64,000 nt of DNA from Rhizobiales bacterium 65-79. Lineage in GTDB: Bacteria > Pseudomonadota > Alphaproteobacteria > Rhizobiales > Rhizobiaceae. The position numbers were made by a program, and so were the translations under genes. The stretch lies in contig MKRJ01000015.1 of NCBI GenBank assembly GCA_001896885.1, positions 1 to 64,000 on the forward strand, in the 5' to 3' direction. The notes under the pieces are model-generated. The model ran no database searches, was not told the DNA's origin, and saw only the letters and a list, made by a program, of their open reading frames with translations. Of the stretch, positions 61,234-64,000 are shown piece by piece. How positions within the stretch are numbered: the first letter of the stretch is position 1; every line of letters begins with the position of its first letter.

Positions 61234-62667
61234 ATGAATTCCAGTTCTACTCCCAACGGCTTTGCCGAACTCGGCATCGGCGGCACGCTGCTTGCCGCCG
61301 CTGTCCGCGCCGGCTTCGAACATCCGAAGCCGATCCAGACGCTCGCCATCCCGCCCTACCTGGAAGGCCGCGACGTTCTGGGCCTTGCCCAGACCGGCTC
61401 CGGCAAGACGGCGGCCTTCGCGCTGCCGATCCTGTCCAGGATCGCCGCGCTCGGCACCAAGCGCCTGCCGCGCACGGCGCGCGCGCTGATCCTGGCGCCG
61501 ACGCGCGAGCTCGCGGTCCAGATCGAGGAAGTCTTCCGCGAACTGGCGAAAGGCCTGCACCTGTCGACGGCGCTGGTGCTGGGTGGCGTTTCGCGCGCCA
61601 GCCAGGTGAAGCGGCTGCATGCCGGCGTCGACGTGCTGGTGGCCACGCCCGGCCGGCTGGTCGATCTCGTGCGCGAGAAGGACGTCAGCCTCGCCGAAAC
61701 GCGCTTCCTGGTGCTCGACGAGGCCGACCGGATGCTCGACATGGGCTTCCTGCCGGACGTGAAGCGCCTCGTGAAGGCGACGCATCGGGATCGCCAGACC
61801 TCGCTCTTCTCCGCCACCATGCCGGCGGAGATCGAGGCGCTGGCCGGCACCCTGCTCAAGGATCCCGTACGCGTCGAAGCGGCGCCGCAAAGCACGACCG
61901 CCAGCGAGATCGCCCAGAGCGTCGTCATGGCGCGGACGCGGCAGAAGCGCGGCATCCTTGCCGGAATGCTGGCCGGCGACGCGAATGGACCCGTGCTGGT
62001 CTTCGCCCGGACCAAGCACGGTGCCGACGTGGTGACGCGCAATCTGGAACGCGACGGCTTCGCCGCCGCCGTCATCCACGGCAACAAGTCGCAGAACGCC
62101 CGCCAGCGCGCGCTGAACGGCTTCCGCGACGGGTCGGTCCGCATCCTTGTCGCGACCGACATCGCCGCGCGCGGCATTGATGTGCCGGGCATCAGCCACG
62201 TCATCAACTACGACCTGCCGGACGAGGCGGAGAGCTATGTGCACCGCATCGGCCGGACGGGGCGCAACGGCGCCGACGGCATCGCGGTGACGCTATGCGA
62301 CCCGGCGGAGGTCTCGAAGCTGAGGCAGGTGGAACGGATCATCCGCATGCGCCTGCCGGTCACGGCGTCGCATCTGGATCAGCCCGATCCCGCGCCGCAG
62401 CCGCGCGAACGGCCCGTGCGAGCCGAGAATGCGGACCAGCGCCAGCATCATCGCCCGAAAAATCCGCGGTCTGCCCCTAATGGCGTCCACGCGGCCGGCC
62501 GCAAGGGGCCGCACGGCAAGCCCGCCGGTCAGCCCCGCGAGGAAGCAGGCGGCGAGAACCGCCATGCCCTGCCCAGGCAACTGATGGACAAGCCCACGGC
62601 GAAGAAGCCGTTCCGCAACCGCAAGCGGCGTGGCAATTTCCGCCGGCAGGCGACGAAGGCGGCGTAA
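61234..62667 (+). CDS. rhlE: DEAD-box RNA helicase (RhlE-like)
   Basis: 477 residues from ATG 61234 (TTG 61222 is another possible start). Helicase motifs in order: Q-motif region FEHPKPIQTLAIP, AQTGSGKTAAF (I), PTRELAVQ (Ia), TPGRLVD (Ib), LDEADRMLDMGF (II), SAT (III), VFARTKHGAD (IV), ATDIAARGIDVPG (V) and HRIGRTGRNG (VI). The basic C-terminal tail (KKPFRNRKRRGNFRRQ) binds RNA. It acts in rRNA maturation or mRNA turnover. Confidence 0.92.
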   Translation: MNSSSTPNGFAELGIGGTLLAAAVRAGFEHPKPIQTLAIPPYLEGRDVLGLAQTGSGKTAAFALPILSRIAALGTKRLPRTARALILAPTRELAVQIEEVFRELAKGLHLSTALVLGGVSRASQVKRLHAGVDVLVATPGRLVDLVREKDVSLAETRFLVLDEADRMLDMGFLPDVKRLVKATHRDRQTSLFSATMPAEIEALAGTLLKDPVRVEAAPQSTTASEIAQSVVMARTRQKRGILAGMLAGDANGPVLVFARTKHGADVVTRNLERDGFAAAVIHGNKSQNARQRALNGFRDGSVRILVATDIAARGIDVPGISHVINYDLPDEAESYVHRIGRTGRNGADGIAVTLCDPAEVSKLRQVERIIRMRLPVTASHLDQPDPAPQPRERPVRAENADQRQHHRPKNPRSAPNGVHAAGRKGPHGKPAGQPREEAGGENRHALPRQLMDKPTAKKPFRNRKRRGNFRRQATKAA

Positions 62668-62760
62668 GAAGGGGTGAATGCGCGGTTCGGGCTCGTCCTT
62701 CGGGCCCGCGCGTCACCATGAGGGACGCCTGTCGCCCCATCCAAAAGGACGCACAAAAAC

Positions 62761-62787
62761 AAAACGCCGCCCGTTGGGCGGCGTTTT
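62761..62787. terminator. Bidirectional rho-independent terminator
   Basis: AAAACGCCGCCC (62761-62772), loop GTT, GGGCGGCGTTTT (62776-62787): a perfect 12-bp stem with A-runs upstream and T-runs downstream. It lies between the convergent helicase and rpmG genes and serves both. Confidence 0.92.
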
Positions 62788-62810
62788 GGCATTCGGCGGT
62801 GAGGCCGGAA

Positions 62811-62978
62811 TTACTTGATCTTGGTTTCCTTGAACTCGACGTGCTTGCGCGCGATCGGGTCGTACTTCTTCATGACCATCTTCTCGGTCTTGGTGCGGCT
62901 GTTCTTGCTGGTCACGTAGAAATAACCCGTGTCCGCCGAAGACAGGAGCTTGATCTTGATGTTGGCAGCTTTCGCCAT
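62811..62978 (-). CDS. rpmG: 50S ribosomal protein L33
   Basis: 55 residues from ATG 62978: [40 protein letters not shown] and [13 protein letters not shown]. The length and the ends are those of alphaproteobacterial L33 without the Zn-binding Cys residues. Upstream frame extension to 63053 is not part of the family. Confidence 0.97.
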   Translation of the reverse strand: MAKAANIKIKLLSSADTGYFYVTSKNSRTKTEKMVMKKYDPIARKHVEFKETKIK

Positions 62979-63118
62979 GTCACTGGTCCGTCGTTTGGAG
63001 GAATGCGCCGCTTCGGCAGGGTGGCCGCCCGCAGCGGAAATCAGGCCGGACACATAAAGGGTGCCGCCGGAAAGTCAAGGCCGGGCGCGACTTCCTCTGT
63101 CTCGCAAGACAGCGAAAC

Positions 63119-63859
63119 CTACAGCACTTCCCGCTGAAAGCGGTTGTGCCGCATCCTGTAGAAGGGAACCGCGCCGCCGGGCCGGAGGCCCGGATCGGTT
63201 TCGAGCCGCTTTTCGAGCTCGCCGAGCACGGTACGCGTGATCGAGGGGATGTCGGCTTCCTTCGCTTCGGCGATCGGAAGCCAGACCAGTTCCTCCAGCT
63301 CGTCGGTCGGTCCGCCTTCGGGAAGCGCCACCGCCACGTCGCTCCGCCATGCCGCCAGGAAGCGCGTATCGAAGCGGCGCACGCGGCCGGGCGGCGTGAT
63401 TGCCCGGGCAACCAGGCGCAGCCGGTCGAGCGAAGGCTGGACGCCATGTTCGACGAAGCCCTGCCAGCCCGGCGCCCTGGTCGCGAAGGCTCCGGTCGTG
63501 CCGATCAGGAGGCCGGCCTCCTCATAGGTCTCGCGGATCGCGGACATGGCGATCGCCCGGGCGCGGGCCATGGACACCGGACGGAGCGAGCCGGAAAGCT
63601 TGGCGATCTCGTCCGCATGCAATTCGCTTGCTGCGGCGACGCGGCTGTCGGCGGGGTCTGTGCGGCCGCCGGGGAAGACGAATTTTCCCGGCATGAAGGC
63701 GTGGCGGCGGTGGCGGCGGCCCATCAGGACCCTGGCGCCGCTATCGGACGTGTCGAGGAGGATCAGCGTCGCCGCGTCGCGCGGGCGCAGCGGGCCCTTG
63801 CCGAGCGCGAAATCCGTCGATTCGGCCTTGTCGACCTCGGCCCGGGTCATTCCGTCCAT
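63119..63859 (-). CDS. NUDIX hydrolase
   Basis: 246 residues. NUDIX box residues are present in AIAMSAIRETYEEAGLLIG (RExxxEExGLxxG), preceded by GRTDPADSRVAAASE in place of the usual GGxxE. Such longer NUDIX proteins are common in Rhizobiales and may act on CoA or nucleotide derivatives. Start at ATG 63859; the DUF983 gene ends 24 bp upstream on the same strand. Confidence 0.85.
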   Translation of the reverse strand: MDGMTRAEVDKAESTDFALGKGPLRPRDAATLILLDTSDSGARVLMGRRHRRHAFMPGKFVFPGGRTDPADSRVAAASELHADEIAKLSGSLRPVSMARARAIAMSAIRETYEEAGLLIGTTGAFATRAPGWQGFVEHGVQPSLDRLRLVARAITPPGRVRRFDTRFLAAWRSDVAVALPEGGPTDELEELVWLPIAEAKEADIPSITRTVLGELEKRLETDPGLRPGGAVPFYRMRHNRFQREVL

Positions 63860-63882
63860 GCGATCCTCTCCTCCCGGGAAGG

Positions 63883-64000
63883 CTATAGGGCAGCCCGACG
63901 CTCGAGAAGCTCGGGATGCGATTCCACGACGTCTTCACTGCCGCCGAAGCCGTGCATGTAAAGCGCCCATTGCAGGCCGACGATCGCCCCTTTCACGGGG
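63883..64000 (-). CDS. DUF983 protein, C-terminus only (window edge)
   Basis: The minus frame from the window edge reads PVKGAIVGLQWALYMHGFGG, SEDVVESHPELLERRAAL and stops at TAG 63885-63883. This is the characteristic C-terminus of DUF983 membrane proteins (PxxKGxxVGLQWALxMHG). The start lies beyond the window. Confidence 0.8.
   Translation of the reverse strand, partial: PVKGAIVGLQWALYMHGFGGSEDVVESHPELLERRAAL

Noticed and set aside
60901-62244. 447-codon open frame antisense to the DEAD-box helicase
   Set aside because: High GC keeps antisense frames open; the sense strand has every helicase motif and the antisense product has no family features.
1-64000. CRISPR arrays, rRNA or tRNA genes, IS transposases
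   Set aside because: No regular direct-repeat array, cloverleaf-like or rRNA sequence, or transposase-like product was recognised by eye; a tRNAscan or ISfinder search would be needed for certainty.

Overview
The window looks like the chromosome of an alphaproteobacterium of the order Rhizobiales, most likely Phyllobacteriaceae or Rhizobiaceae. It is GC-rich, carries a DUF1344 protein, a dmeRF-type metal exporter locus and a rhizobial-type palindromic intergenic element, and has a Rhizobiales-style housekeeping block at the right end. This placement is inferred from gene content, not from a marker phylogeny. No rRNA, tRNA, CRISPR array or recognisable insertion sequence was seen.

Region A (1-11.1 kb) starts with a truncated ClC channel and a maleylacetoacetate isomerase remnant. 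It continues with an FTR1 iron permease plus a cupredoxin-fold partner, a PHP-domain protein, an exported dual-specificity phosphatase, a GT39 (ArnT-like) glycosyltransferase, a GT2-GtrA fusion, a COG4705 membrane protein, an MpaA-like amidase and a broken GT2 gene. Region B (11.6-26.9 kb) is also envelope-centred: a MacB/FtsX-type ABC exporter with two ATPases, a monofunctional transglycosylase, two PAP2 phosphatases, a lipoprotein, an OmpR-type two-component pair, a second COG4705 protein and a DedA-PAP2-LssY fusion. Together A and B suggest an envelope-remodelling or undecaprenyl-phosphate and lipid modification module under a local two-component system.

Region C (22.4-52.3 kb) is a metal and toxic-anion resistance island with both intact and decayed parts. 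Intact: DmeR-DmeF, PadR-ChrA, a second CDF exporter, an 11-gene copper/thiol-redox operon (multicopper oxidase, DUF411, CcmG, TlpA, Met-rich protein, Sco, DsbA, Tat-exported Cys-rich protein and small membrane proteins) and a CadR-type regulator divergent from a Zn/Cd/Pb P-type ATPase. Decayed: chrB, an MFS pump, a dmeR copy, DUF190, a hydrogenase-4/NuoL-like fragment, an EamA transporter, crcB, cueR, cytochrome b561, a nucleoside phosphorylase, arsC, a dmeF copy, a MerR-family tail, a ZIP transporter and a truncated methyltransferase. Most of these were found by reading across frameshifts and in-frame stops.

Region D (52.6-54.06 kb) holds a tyrosine integrase and a repeat-rich attachment region. 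The element appears to have inserted inside radC, replacing the end of its JAMM motif. Region E (54.06-64 kb) is intact core chromosome: radC, map, an ATP-grasp protein, adenine deaminase, threonine dehydratase, DUF1697, a DEAD-box helicase, rpmG, a NUDIX hydrolase and the end of a DUF983 gene. No frameshifts were found there, which argues that the disruptions to the left are real decay rather than poor sequence.
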